Assembly (NCBI GenBank): GCA_023105745.1
Contig: JALGQZ010000008.1
Span: forward strand, 19,839,866-19,903,865
DNA: 64,000 nucleotides
Source of the DNA: Austropuccinia psidii
Lineage: Eukaryota; Basidiomycota; Pucciniomycetes; Pucciniales; Sphaerophragmiaceae
Reading direction: 5' to 3'
Shown: one piece after another, positions 46,846 through 59,321 of the stretch
Position numbering within the stretch: position 1 is the first letter of the stretch
Layout of the letters: every line of letters starts with the position of its first letter
Position numbers and translations under genes: made by a program
Notes under the pieces: model-generated
What the model was told of the DNA's origin: nothing
The model's input: only the letters and a program-made list of their open reading frames with translations
Databases searched by the model: none

Positions 46846-47415
46846 GTGAGTCTTTTCTCTTATTCTCTTAATTTTGACATTTGTTTCTTTTTTTAGCGTG
46901 AAATTAGTATAAAAATAATTATAATAGACATCTTACATTTGTTTTTAAAGTGATATATGACTATATACCACTAAAATTTCCTATTTTTATTGTGTTGTTG
47001 TGTGTTGATTATAGTTCAATCAAAACAAAACCCATATTTTGGCATGTTTTGTATATGTAAACAGTTTAAGCCATGAATATAGTCCTTTTTTAATTAATTG
47101 AGGATACCCCTTACCGTAAAACCAACAGTTGAGGTGTGGTTGGGTATATTGTTAATTTCATTTACCCTCTGATATAGCCACTCTTTCAGGTTATACTTTC
47201 TAATTACAAGTTAATCTGTGAGATACTGGTATACAAACAGGGTACCAGATATCTGTAAGCTGTATTTCTGATATGGAATTGTTAATTCAATTACACTGTC
47301 ATAATACAAGGGCATAATATAGAAATATATTTCCCAGAGGCCAGTCTTAGACGTGCAAACAGCATTTTATGAAGTCTTAACCAAAAATAAGCCCTCTTTT
47401 TCCTGTCTAATTCAG
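46846..47415 (+). other. Predicted 5' intron of element D (570 nt)
   Basis: Donor ATTA|GTGAGT, acceptor cctgtctaattcag. Splicing would join A (46845) to TG (47416) and give ATG GAA GAA, the same start as B. Confidence 0.45.
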
Positions 47416-48483
47416 TGGAAGAAAACTACATCCCACTAGAGACCCAGTCACAGGCCAGCATACCAGTGATACCCTCAGAACCAGAGGGAAGCAAGGGAAA
47501 AGGAAAGAGGCACAGTGAAGGCCTTATAACAGCTAAAAAGTGGACACCCATTGTCAATCAGAGGAATAGAAAGCCACAAAACTCTGCATCAATACAAGGT
47601 AAACCACCCTTAACAACTTTTACAGGGAAGATTACAGTCATTAACAAAGTTGTAACCTCTAAAGGTAAATTGCCAAAAGCAGCAGACAAAAAACTTGTAC
47701 AAGGCACAGTAAAAGGTAAATACCTTAAGAACATAAAGCTTTTGACTGATTTCAAACACTGATATGTCACCTGCACACCTCAGAGACCTTGGTTTCCAAA
47801 GGAACCAGCCAGAGGACACAGAAGGTTTGTCCAGAACCAGAAGACCTGCAAGAGGACACCTTGAAAACAGTGGTGGATGGAAAGAGATTGAGGGAAATTG
47901 TACCCACTCTGCATTCACATTACAGCTCAACATAAAGCTCAAACCAGAGGACTGGAAGGATATGGATCAAGTTCTTCAGATCCACTAACTCCTCAAAGAC
48001 CTTTTTCAATGGAACATGGACAACAACAGGTTCAACCTGGAATCCCACTTGGAAGAACTTGGAGAAAGTTGCAAGAAGATCTGTCTCAAAGGATTATACT
48101 TCAGAGACCTTATGGTAATCAACAAAGGTTGGAATCCCACCAGGCAGTCCATACTCCTGGAGGTGAGGGCAAACAAGATAAGGGAGAATCAAGCCACTAT
48201 CCAAGCTATAGAAGAACAAATGACCCAGACAGGGCATACTCAGATTCCTCCAGGCTCACAAGGAGTAGACAAAACCAGATCTCCAGTTGCTTCACACCAT
48301 TCAGGAACCAACAGATCAGCGGCCAAGAGTCACCTAACTTCACAATCCCAGGAAGTTTCCAGGAGAAGACAAGGTTACAAGGGCAAAAACAAGACCACCT
48401 TCAACCAAAGTAAGAGAGAGTCAGACCCAATGATCCAGAAGCTGTTGGATTTTGTGACAGAAGTGCGCAAGAACCAGAAGTAG
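47416..48483 (+). pseudogene. Element D ORF0-ORF1
   Basis: The ORF0 exon is 47416-47715 (300 nt, uninterrupted: [19 protein letters not shown]). After the 68-nt intron (47716-47783), ORF1 starts in the phase of 47786. A one-base deletion near 47915-47930 moves it to the phase of 48016, where it continues to TAG 48481-48483 ([34 protein letters not shown]). The same deletion shifts the overlapping gag frame by the same amount, so one lesion accounts for both frame changes. Confidence 0.55.
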
Positions 48484-49320
48484 TTGGACATGAATCTAGA
48501 ATCAGTAGTCCTATTAATAGAAATATTACCCCCACTCAGATTGAACATAATGTTGTCACACCTGAGAGTAAGCTCAACAGTGATGCACTGTGGTTACAAA
48601 TGTCCCAATTTTCTGAGCAAACTAAAAAGCAGTTTTCAGAACTTGAAGCAAGCCATGGGAGGATGAAAACATTAACAGCCTCCATGGAAAAAATTGTTAA
48701 ACTCCTTCAAGAAGGACATGCTCTATTGAGAAAAGCTTCTGAAGAAACCAACAAAAGACTAAATATAGTCTTTGAAGAACCACACCACAGAAAAAGGGAC
48801 AGGGATTGTCTGGAGCAAGACATAGAAAAACTGTTTAATGTCTACCATAACATGAAACCCCAACCACAAGGCCATGTTATGGATAATCCATATCATCAAG
48901 AGGAAATTAAACCAGATTCCATGTTGGTGAATAAGGAAAGATCTCCATCCCAATACCAGGATGGAGATAAATTGTCTTATTCTGAGAAGGAAGCCTTAAA
49001 ACAGCTTCCTGAGGCCTCAAGCTGGCCCAAATTCTCTGGTGTAGGAGAATATGATCTTATGGAGCTCATAGATTATGTTGATGGACTCTTCATATATTTA
49101 CCAAGTAAACCAGACTACTGGATTACTGCCAAACTCAATATATAGTTTAAAGGAAATGCTAGTATTTGTTACACAGAAATGAAAGAAATCCATGGCAGGA
49201 GAAACTCGACATGGTGGGAGAGTAAAATCATCCAAAAGTACAGAAACGGTATTTGGATATGGAAAAAAGCCATGTCATTTTAAAATGACAAGTATTCAGT
49301 GGACCAAGATCCATTTGAAT
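47764..49320 (+). pseudogene. Element D gag, truncated by element G
   Basis: ATG at 47764 ([18 protein letters not shown]), shift near 47920, then 47898-48413 ([18 protein letters not shown]). The coiled-coil and capsid follow at 48600-49145 (PQFSEQTKKQFSELE.., [20 protein letters not shown]). Stops at 48411, 49143 and beyond. Sequence similarity continues to 49320 and ends there. Confidence 0.8.
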
Positions 49321-51081
49321 TGTGAGCCTTAGAGGTATTTTCATATACCCAAAAGACAACGAATGATAAATTAAGATACAAATATAAAGAAAATAAATTT
49401 ATTTATGTTATAAAAATAAAAATTGAAATATAAATACAAATTTATATTCAAAAATCAAAATTTATTCATCATTCAAAAATAAAATTACAATAAAATTTAA
49501 AATTATGAAAATACATTTTTAGTTGTAAAAATTAAGTAAAAATGAATTTTTAATAAAAATTATGAAATTAAACTATTTTTGGTAAAAGGTTATAGAAAAT
49601 ATATTATAACTTTTTATCCAATAAATAAAAATAAAGAAATCATCACACCATTGGATTCCTCATCAAAAATAAAGTGGGGACAACTCTGGATGGAATTTCT
49701 GTAACTCAACTCTAAATAAGCTTAAATTAAGTTTTTAGTATTTTTTGTACAAAAGTATGAAAATCCTCAAAACCTTAACTTAATTCACACCACATGAGGT
49801 GTTAACCATCAATTTATTTATTAAAATTGAGGTGTTGTGTTTAGTTTAGAAGCTATGAGGAATTGAAGTATTTTCAATTGAAATGTCAAAATGTGTGGGT
49901 GTATTACATAAGTGAACTTTCATTTACATATGAGGTATCAATTATTACAGATGTGTAATTAAAAACTCAATTGAATTACTTATGTAAATTATAACTGTAT
50001 TACATGATGAGGAATTAAAGAAAAAATAAATTGGAAAGATTAATTATGGGGGGAAAGGACATTCTAGCTCTAAGGGGGGCTAGACCCCCAAAATCCTTGC
50101 TGACTGGCATTAGATGTCAAAATCCATGCAAAGGTTCATTACTTTTGGCCTGGAATTGAGTCACAGGGTCTGTAACTCAATTGATGATGAGGTTTTGATG
50201 CCAACCAGGGTAGTTTTAACTGGTTTCTACGCCTCTTACACACATTCTGACGTGTTTTGATGGATCTAGACCAGGTATTGTAATAGTAATAGCTGATGTA
50301 AGGGTCTAAAATGGCTAAAAATAGCAAAAAATGGCTTAAACCAGCCCTTTTTGGTCTAAAACAGGCTTCAATGATGCCATAATTGGCTTTTCTGTTGTCA
50401 AACTGTTTTTCACGACTGACAAGAGTAAACTTTACTTTTGGAGTAAGAAAATTGATGGCTATAAAAGAATGTCTTCTTTGCCCCACTTTTCTCTTCATGT
50501 TAGAATCTTTTCCTTTTATAATTAGTTTCAACACTGTTAAGCCAATCAATAAAGGATTCCAACCACCCTTTTTTAAACATTTTGAAGCTTTTAAACACGT
50601 GAAAAAATCATTATAATAATTGTTTGTAACTCTTATAATCATTTTTATCCCTGAACCACCCAAAAGTGAATTAAAGCATCTTTCATCACTGTTAGCGTTT
50701 TCACCTTGTTTCCAAATTCACTCTGGTCACTTTTGGGAATGTTATCTCTTTAAATATCTTTTTTAAAGACTTTGTTCTTTAATTAATTGCTTGCAGTTCT
50801 TTGCTCAATTAATTCCAATTGAAATTGCTCTTTAAGCAATTTCTTTTGTAGCCTTAAATATCTCTTGTAAAGTATTTTTGGATAAATCTTTATTGTTGGT
50901 AAAGCAATAAATTTTTATTATATTATTGTTTTATACTTAGAAAGTAAGAAAAATAAAATTGGCATGTTTTCTCTTTCAAAATAATATTTCATACTATTTT
51001 TAAATAATGGTACCTTACACAAATTTTGAGGACAGGAAAAGTACTCAATATTTTATCAAAGTTTCATATCCACACCTTACA
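49321..51081 (+). repeat. 5' LTR of element G
   Basis: 1,761 bp, with a strong TATA box TATAAAAG at 50460-50467 in both LTRs. It is followed by TTTGGGGGCCCAGCC, very like the primer-site region of family A/B. Confidence 0.88.
50460..50467 (+). promoter_or_regulatory. TATA box of element G LTR
   Basis: TATAAAAG, conserved at 58699-58706 in the other LTR, followed by pyrimidine-rich tcttctttgccccac. Confidence 0.55.
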
Positions 51082-51253
51082 TTTGGGGGCCCAGCCATGA
51101 TATTTTGCCTGTGACATAACTTTTTACTTTTTTTAATCTTTTTTCCGATATCAAAAAATTTAAAATATATAAAAAATACTTATAATTCAAAAAAATCCTT
51201 AAGAATAATTTCTTTTAATAATTATAAGTGAGGATTTATTTTTTATTTCTCTT

Positions 51254-51503
51254 TTGAAAAACCTTTTCTTTTACTTAATTAATTGGGGTTTTTCATTAAT
51301 TTTAGTTTCTGACAATGTGGTAAGACAAGAAAATATTGAAACAGCCTCCACAGTTACTAGAATTATTCTTGCGAGCACTGTCATTTCTGATCATAATAGA
51401 ACTGTTATTATAGCTCAGAATAGCCAACAAGAGCCATTTTCTTCTGAATTGATCAACTTGGATATCAGTAATACTCTTCAGAAAGCTAGAAATTTGGCAA
51501 ATA
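51254..51503 (+). pseudogene. Element G ORF0-like exon
   Basis: Open frame up to a donor-like AATA|GTAAGT at 51504. The part after the acceptor-like 'attaattttag' (about 51303) reads VVRQENIETASTVTRIILA and has no similarity I can see to ORF0 of B. Splicing to 51568 would continue in the ORF1 phase. The 5' intron and start are unclear in this family. Confidence 0.35.
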
Positions 51504-51567
51504 GTAAGTTTTTGACAAAAAATTACTATTTTAAACCTTTTTAATCATAAAATATGCCTTCAACCAG
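51504..51567 (+). other. Predicted 64-nt intron of element G containing the gag start codon
   Basis: Donor GTAAGT, acceptor TTCAACCAG|ATC. The gag ATG (51554) is inside, as in element B. An alternative acceptor (ATCAG at 51572) would join to the gag phase instead. Confidence 0.45.
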
Positions 51568-53537
51568 ATCAGGAGCAAGCTATAAGCCCTCAAGCAGCTC
51601 CCAAAAAGGTCATAGATGTGATTATGGCAGAAGCCAATCAGATACAGAAGGACAAGGGTCAGTAAAAGACTTCCACAACAATAAATTGTCAAATTCTGAA
51701 GCTGATGACACTATTTTACCTTCAAAAAGAGCTGACACCGCCACAAGAAGCCTCAGTGGATATTTACAAAGCCATCCAGAAGGCCTACAACAATGCACTG
51801 CAGCACAAAGAGTACCAGATGCTTGCATATCTATGGAAAAACTGCATGAACTCATACCTGACTGTAAGAGAATTCCTGGGCCATTCCAGCACTTGCAAGT
51901 TACTCAATGGATGGCATCCATTGATGGAAAAGAAAAAATATGATTCTTTTAACAGCAGAATGGAGGAAAAACAAGCCTCCACCATCAAAGCAAGTGCCAA
52001 GACCAGTCCCAGTGGCCAGCAGCAGCAATTCCAACATGAAAAAGCACCCAAAAGCTCAGAACAAGGGCAAAGGGAAGGCACCAGCCCCAAAGACTTACAG
52101 CCAGGGCTGCAGGATTCCAAAGATTCAGCAGGATGCCATGGAAAATGTATTTCAGATGGCCAGAGCCATGATGGAATTACAGAAGAAGGAGGAAGCCAAG
52201 TTAAGATTCCAGAAATGATTTCTGACATATTTGATTCCATCCCAGAGTTGTATGAAGCTATAAATGATGTGAAAAAACATCTTTCTGATAAAAATGAAAC
52301 CATTTGTAACAGCATTAAGACAAACAACTTGAGTCGGTGTCAAATTAATGAAACACCTATGTGTTTTGAAAACGTTTTGAGAACAATTGAAACTTCCAAT
52401 AATGATAATTCTTTTGGAAATAAAATAAATGAGCAATCTGCCATTATTAAAGAGTTAACAGAAAAATATTCTAAGTTCAATATTATGGACATAATTGAAC
52501 CAAGAATTAAACAAGCCATAAATATTATCAAGACAGATAACAAGAAATTCCTTGATGACATCTCAAATTCATTTACTAAATTAAAGACATATACCATTGG
52601 CTTGAAAAAGTGTTTTGATGCTTCAAAAGAAGAAGTATCAAAATTACCAATGAAATTGAATCAAGTCACTGCTGATAATACAAGACGGACAGAGTTATGG
52701 CGAGAACTGACACATAAGGAAGACATGTATAAAATTGAAATAATAAATTTAATACAAGCCTTCCAACATGAAGACAGGAATTCCCAAAGGTGTAAAAACA
52801 GTAAAATGAGTGATATTGAACAAATACTGAACACCTTATCAAGAATGTCTACACCTCTGAATCAAAATGAAGGCGCAAAAATTCCAAATACACAAGTATT
52901 GGGTCCTGATAATTCACAATTAAAAAATGAATTATCCACTTCTTTTCATAACTTGGAACCATCAATAGGCCAAGCACTTTTGAAAGAAGTACCAAAACTT
53001 AAAGAATGGCCTCACTTCAGTGGTGAAGAAGAATATGACCATATGGAATTCATCAAAGGAATTGAAATGATCAAATAAGATTTTGAATTACCAGACAGAT
53101 TGGTAACAGCAAGATTTAACACCTTGTTTACCAGATCAGCTCGCAGATGGTATATCAAATCAAGACAAGCACATGGACAACAAAGTTGGGCTTGGTGGAA
53201 AACCCAAATTATCAACAAATGGGCCAACAATGCTTGGAGATTTAAAGTGGAAACAGCCTTTGAATCTGCCAAATTTAATGCTGATAAAGACGGAGCTTTA
53301 CCATGGTTTTGCCAACAAAAAGACAGACTAACAGAATTATACTCTGACATGTCAGAATTTAGGATCCACAGAAAGATTCTGAGACAATGTGGAGGTGACT
53401 TAGAGAATGCTGTCAAAAGCAGGACTACTGAAAAATCTTCAGCAGAGGATATTATCAAGATATTAGAAGAAGTAACCACCAGAACCAAAATTGAGTCTAG
53501 TAGGGTGAATCTCAAAACAAGGTTTAATACACCTTGA
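51554..53537 (+). pseudogene. Element G gag, N-terminus to capsid
   Basis: MPSTRSGASYKPSSSSQKG at 51554. A one-base insertion near 51935 (A-rich run) moves the frame to the phase of 51705. Helical region (IPELYEAINDVKKHLSDKN..), then capsid (LKEWPHFSGEEEYDHMEFIK, stop TAA 53076, RLVTARFNTLFTRSARRWY, WWKTQIINKWANNAWRFK). TGA at 53535-53537 probably replaces a Trp. Confidence 0.82.
51568..52218 (+). pseudogene. Element G ORF1 (frame overlapping gag)
   Basis: The phase of 51570 reads APKKVIDVIMAEANQIQKDK, a TAA at 51660, then EASVDIYKAIQKAYNNALQ and LNGWHPLMEKKKY to about 51940. After a one-base insertion it continues in the phase of 51940 (PPPSKQVPRPVPVASSSN, KGKGKAPAPKTYSQG) to 52218. The GWHPL segment and the basic tail ending in ..LRFQK parallel GWNPT and ..HKNQK of element B ORF1. 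Confidence 0.5.
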
Positions 53538-54230
53538 AAAGATTCTGTGGGCAAAAGCCCCAAAGAAAATTCTAATAATGTTAAGTATAAATCTGCAGAT
53601 ACAGTCAGAAAGTGCCATTTTTGCCAAAGCACCACCCATTTAGGCAATACATGTCCAAAAAGGGGGAAATCAATGAAATTGATATTGAAAATGAACCTGA
53701 TGTTGAAAAAGATGACATAATTGAAGACAATTCAGATTATATGTCATCCATATTTGCTGAATCATCAAAAGATATAGAAAATATCAATGCCACTTTTGAC
53801 ATCATGGAATCTTATTCCCATGTTCCACAATTGAGCAATGGTAAACTTGATTTATCAAAAGCTCAAGATGCACAACTTATGAAAACCAAACCAAACAGAG
53901 GGAAAGGTTATACAGCTGGTAACTCCTTCATAACAGAAGTGGTGATTGACAACAAGCCCACCAAAACTTTTCTGGACCCAGAAGCCTTCTGCTCTTGTTT
54001 TGGTAAATCCTTTCTTGAAACCTGTGTACCAAACTTTGAAGATCAGTTGTTGCCAATTGATGGCATAAAAGTCAATAGTGCAAGTAACCAAATGAAAGCA
54101 TTGGGAATATTTGAAACTAGTGTCATATTTCCACATATAAGTGGAAATTTAAGAATCACCGTTGAATTTGTTGTTATGGAAAATTGCTCTAGTACCATTT
54201 TATATTGGGAAATGACTATTTAATCATGTA
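53538..54230 (+). pseudogene. Element G nucleocapsid and protease
   Basis: The zinc knuckle C-H-F-C-Q-S-T-T-H-L-G-N-T-C lies at about 53610-53655, then a frameshift in the following GGGGG run. The protease-like region (VVIDNKPTKTFLDPEAFCS..) has D-P-E-A where D-S/T-G-A is canonical. A second frameshift near 54205 precedes ILYWEM / NDYLIMYGIDL. Confidence 0.75.
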
Positions 54231-55893
54231 TGGAATAGATTTAAATAACAACAAAGACAGATACTTTACTATTGGAGACAATAAGCATCAGCAATTTGCC
54301 TTTTTACCATTTAAAAGACAAATTACAGTGAATAAAGTATCACCAGTCAACTTAAAATTGGAAAAATTCAAATCTGAACAGTTGAAGGAGGCTGAAATAA
54401 GCCTTCATCTGACTGATAAACAAGAAAATGAACTTTCTTCCCTCTTGTAAGACCACAGAGGAGCATTTGCTTCAGACAAAGAAACTCTAGGAGCAATTAT
54501 TGGTCATGAAGTTGATATCATTCTTGATATTGAAAGACCTTATCCACCACTCTTGAGAAGACCTGCATACCCATCAAGTCCCAAGTCAAGAGAAGCTCTG
54601 GAAACTCATATCAAAGAGCTTTTAGACCTTGGTGTAATATGAAAGGTTGGTCATAATGAAGAAGTAGAAATAACTACACCAGTCATAGTGGCATGGCATA
54701 ATGGAAAATACAGAATGGTTAGAGACTTTAGAGCTATGAACACTTACACTGTTCCAGATAGGTACCCAATACCAAAAATCCAAATTGCCCTTACTCACAT
54801 ATCTCAAGAAGTATATATAGCCACTATGGATGCCCTTAAAGGATTTCATCAAAATGTGGTGACACCAAGAGCAAGAAAATATTTGAGAATCATTGTTCAT
54901 TGTGAGGTGTATGAATACTTAAGAATGCCCTTTGGTATCAAAAAGGCACCTTCACACTTCCAGAGAATGATGAATGAAGTCTTCCCTGAAGAACTTTCAG
55001 AGGGATAGTTAATCATTTACATTGATGAAATTATTGTCTGTTCCAAGACTTGGGAAGAGCATATGTACAGATTGTCCAGAGTTTTGACAAAAATTCAATC
55101 AGTAAACATGAAAATCTCCTTGAAGAAATGCCATTTTGTATTTAAAGAACTTAAAGCACTAGGACATGTTGTATCTGGTTTGTCCCTTGTAATTGACAAA
55201 AACAAGGTTGAAGCAGTATTGCTAAAACCCATGCCTCAGAACAAAAAGGAAATTCAGTCATTTTTAGGTTTTGCAGGATATTACAGGAAACACATTAGAG
55301 ATTTTGCATCCATAGCAAGACCACTTTATAAATTGTGTGACAAAGACACAGTATTTGAAATTACTGTTGACAGAGTCAAAGCTTTTGAGTCTCTAAGAGA
55401 AGCCTTTACCACTGCTCCACTCTTACTGATTCCAGACTTTGAATTGCCTTTTAAATTGTATAGTGATGCATCAGGGGATGGGCTGGCTGCTGCACTTCAC
55501 CAAGTTCAGATCATAAATGATAAACCTGTAGAAGGACCCATATTTTTCATATCCAGGCAAATCAAACCAACTGAAGCCAGATATGGAGCCAGTCAAATGG
55601 AATTTCTATGCCTTGTCTGGGCCTTGGAAAAATTGAACTACTTCTTAGAGGGATGTGTTTTTGAGGTGATAACAGATTGTACAGCTATCAAATCACTTTT
55701 AAACATGAAAACACCCAACAGACATATGCTCAGATGGCAAATAGCCATACAAGAATACAGAGGCAATATGACTATTGCTCATAAGGATGGGAATATTCAT
55801 AAGAATGTAGATAGACTAAGCAGATGGCCATTACCAAATAATATTGATAATCCTTCTTATATTCCAGAAGAGCTTCACCACAGATCCCAATAG
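54231..55893 (+). pseudogene. Element G reverse transcriptase and RNase H
   Basis: One frame with stops at 54448, about 54640 and 55006. The RT motifs are RDFRAMNTYTVPDRYPIPK, EYLRMPFGIKKAPSHFQR and Y-I-D-E (55018-55029), where YIDD is expected. RNase H has [16 protein letters not shown] and [16 protein letters not shown]. It ends by frameshift near 55870. Confidence 0.85.
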
Positions 55894-57212
55894 AAGGAAT
55901 AAGTGCTACAGACTTGAACACCACCTTCTTTGAAGAAGTAAGACACAGTTACACTCAAGATAAGAATTGTAGCATCTTATGCCAATTAATTAACAAAGAC
56001 TGTAAATACAACTCCCTAATACATGCCTTGGATGAAGTATGGAAAAACTCTTATGATGGAGGAAAGTTTCATCTACTGGATGGTATAATTTACCACAGGA
56101 CCAAGCACACATGTGTCATGACAGTTGTGGACAGGTCATTAATCAATCTTGTACTGAAAGAATGCCATGACAGGCCCTTCTCAGGACATCTGTCTGAAGG
56201 CAGAACAAGAGAAAAAGTCAAAACCTTTATATGGTGGCCAATGTGGCAGAAAGATGATGCAGATTATTGCAAAACCTGTGACATATGTCAAAAAGCAAAT
56301 CAATCCACTGGAAAGAGACTTGCAAATTTGATAAAAATACAAGAACCAAGCAGACCTTGGGAAATTGTCCATATGGATTGGGTAACTGGCTTACCACCAG
56401 GAGGTGACAGAAGTTATAGTTCTTGCCTAGTGATTGTGGACAGATTCAGTAAAACTCCAATCTTTTTACCATGTCACAAGGATGATACAGCCATGGATAC
56501 AGCTCTTCTGATATGGAATAGAGTAGTGTCATGGACTGGAATATTTACAAATATCATTGGTGATAGGGATCCCAAATTTGCTTCACCACTATGGACAAAT
56601 CTGCACCAATTATTTGGCACTAAGCCGTCTTTCTCTACAGAATACCACCCACAAACTGATGGTCTGGCTGAAAGGATGTTTTAAGCCTTAGAGGACATGG
56701 TAAGAAGATTTTGTGCATATGGCCTTGAATTCAAAGATTGTGAGGGATTTACCTATAATTGGTGTACTCTCTTTCCAGCACTGCAATTAGCATATAAAAC
56801 ATAAATCCATGCCAGTATCAATCAAACTCCTGCTATCCTAGAAAAAGGATGGAACTCCAAATCACCCCAAGATTCCTTGAGGAAAGATTTGATTGAAATA
56901 AATCCCACAGCTTCTAGCTTCAAGGGAATTCTAGACAAAGCTAGAAAGCATGCAGTAAGGTGCATGGAGGACTCTTTTGCATATGCTAAGGACAAATTGG
57001 ATAAATCACATGCAACTCCAGATTTCAAAGTAGGGGACTTAGTTCTTGTATCCACCACTAACTTCAATAACATCAAAGGATGTAAAAAGCTTAAAGACTC
57101 CTTTGCAAGACCTTTTGTTATTAAGGCCCTCCATGGAGAAAATTCTGTTGAAGTAGAGTTATCTGAAGAACTTAGTAATAAGCATCGTACATTTCCAGTG
57201 AGGTTGATATAG
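55894..57212 (+). pseudogene. Element G integrase
   Basis: HHCC (ECHDRPFSGHLSEG..KTCDICQKA), Asp in MDWVTGLPP, Asp in GDRDPKF and Glu in GLAERMF. Stops at 56682 and 56802. The C-terminal part SFARPFVIKALHGENSVEVE continues to 57212. Chromodomain-like remains (VREYLVR..DEWLPEKDI, with lesions) follow to about 57420. Confidence 0.85.
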
Positions 57213-57461
57213 CCATATAAATCTAGTGATGTGGAAAAATTCCCCAAGCTATACCTCCTGTTGAGCAATCTGGTAGTAAGAAAATTAACAAAGTTCTCAA
57301 AGAAAGAAAGTTGAGAACCAACAAAGTAAGGGAATACCTTGTTAGGTAAAGTGACCCAACTTGTGAAGATGAATGGTTGCCGGAAAAGGACATACCTGAC
57401 GCTACTAAACTTCTCAGAGGGTTTGGAAATAATATGAATAGCAATAATACAATGTAATATT

Positions 57462-57480
57462 CTTCTTGAGGGGGAGGGAA
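57462..57480 (+). other. Polypurine tract of element G
   Basis: cttgagggggagggaa directly precedes the 3' LTR. Confidence 0.75.
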
Positions 57481-59321
57481 TGTGAGCTTGAGATGTCTTT
57501 TTATATACCCAAAAGACCACAAATGATAAATTAAAATACAAATATAGATAAAATAAATTTATTTATATTATAAAAATAAAAATTGAAATATAAATAAAAA
57601 TCTATATTTAAAAATAAAAATTGAATTATAATTTAAAATAAAAATTACATTAACTTTTAAAATGGTGAAAATGCATTTTCACTTGAAAAAATTAAGTAAA
57701 AATGAATTTTTAATAATAATTATAAAATTAAAATATTTTTGGTAAAAAGTTATATAAAATATATTATAACTTTTTATTCATTAAATAAACATAAAGAAAT
57801 TGTCACACCATTAAATTTCTCATAAACAATAAAGTGGGGTCACCTCTGGATGAAATTTCTGTAACTCAACTCTAAATAAGCTTAAATTAAGTTTTCAGTA
57901 TTTTCAATAAAAAAATTGAAAATCCTCAAAACTTTAATTTAATTCACACCAAATGTGTTGTTGACCATCAATTTTTGTGTTAGAATTGAGGTGTTTTGTT
58001 TAGTTTAGAAGTTATGAGGAATTGAAGTATTTTCAATTAAATTCAATTGAAACGTCAGAATGTGCGCGTGTATTACATAAGTTAACCTTGATTTACATAT
58101 GAGGTATCAATTATTACTGTATTTTACTGCACAATTCAATTCAATTACATATGTAAATTACAAGTATAATACATGATGAGGAATTAAAGGAAAAAAAAAT
58201 TGGAAAGATTAAAATTGGGGGAAAAAGGAACTCTAGCTCTAAGGGGGAGCCAGACCCCCAAAGTCCTTGCTGACAGGCGTTATATGTCAAAATTAACGCA
58301 ACAGTTCATCACTTTTGGCCTGGAATTGAGTCACAGGGTCTGTGGGTCTGTGACTCAATTGATGATGAGGTTTTGATACCAACCAGGGCAGTTTTAACTA
58401 TTGCCAAGAGGGTAAAACTACCCTTAAGTTAAAAAAATGTTAGTAAAAACAGTTTTAACTGATTTCTACGCCTCTTACACACCTTCTGACGTGTTTTCAA
58501 GGCTCTAGGCCAGGTATTTCTATAGTCATGGCTGATTTAAGCATCTAAAATGGCTAAAATGGATTAAAATGGCTTAAACCAGCCCTTTTTTGGTCTAAAC
58601 CAGGGTTCTATGATTCCATAATTGGCTTTTATATTGTCAGACTGTTCATCACGACTGAAAAGAGGAACTTTCACTTTGTTAGTAAGAAAATTGATGGCTA
58701 TAAAAGAATGTCTTCTTTGCCCCACTTCTCTCTTCATGTTAGAATCTTTTCCTTTTATGATTAGCTTATACACTGTTCAACCAATCAAAAAGAGATTCCA
58801 ACCACCTTTTTTAAATCACTTTAAACCTTTTAACCACGTGAAAAAATCATTATAATCATTTTTTGTAACTCTTGTAATCATTTTTACCCTTGAACCACCC
58901 CAAAAGTGAATTGAAGCATCTTTCATCACTGTTAACTTTGTCACTTTGTTTCAAAATTCACTCTGGTCACTTTTGGGTGTGTCTTCTCTTTAATATTCTT
59001 TTTAAAGACTTTCTTCTTTAATTAATTGCTTGCAGTTCTTTGCTCAATTAATTCCAATTGAAATAGCTCTTGAAGAAATTCCTTTTGTAGCCTTAAATAT
59101 CTCTTGTAGAGTATTTTTGGATAAATTTTTATTGTTGGTAAAACAATAGATATTTATAATATTATTTTTTTATACTGATAAAGTTATAAACAATCAAATT
59201 GGCGTGTTTTCTCTTAAGAATAATATTTCTTACTTTTTTTAGTTGATTTTTACCTTATACAAATTTTGAGGACAGGAAAAGTACTTGATTTTTAATCAAA
59301 GTTTCATATCCACACCTTACA
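57481..59321 (+). repeat. 3' LTR of element G
   Basis: 1,841 bp, 80 bp longer than the 5' LTR. Most of the excess is one block at about 58399-58460 bounded by the direct repeat AGTTTTAACT. Confidence 0.88.

Larger units (their letters stand above)
45444..49320 (+). mobile_element. Element D: family A/B retrotransposon, 5' LTR and gag only
   Basis: 5' LTR 45444-46799 (TGTCAG..CTGACA, 1,356 bp), leader, predicted introns, ORF0, ORF1 and gag. It ends abruptly at 49320, inside the capsid C-terminus, where the G LTR begins. No other part of D is visible, so its pol and 3' LTR were lost or lie outside. Confidence 0.88.
49321..59321 (+). mobile_element. Element G: second, diverged Ty3/Gypsy family with two LTRs and no target duplication
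   Basis: LTRs 49321-51081 and 57481-59321 (TGTGAG..CTTACA). Gag-pol is related to element B at roughly half of positions by eye, with the same gene order. The flanks differ: gag of D on the left (tgaat) and mid-LTR of F on the right (caaac). There are many stops and frameshifts. Confidence 0.9.
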
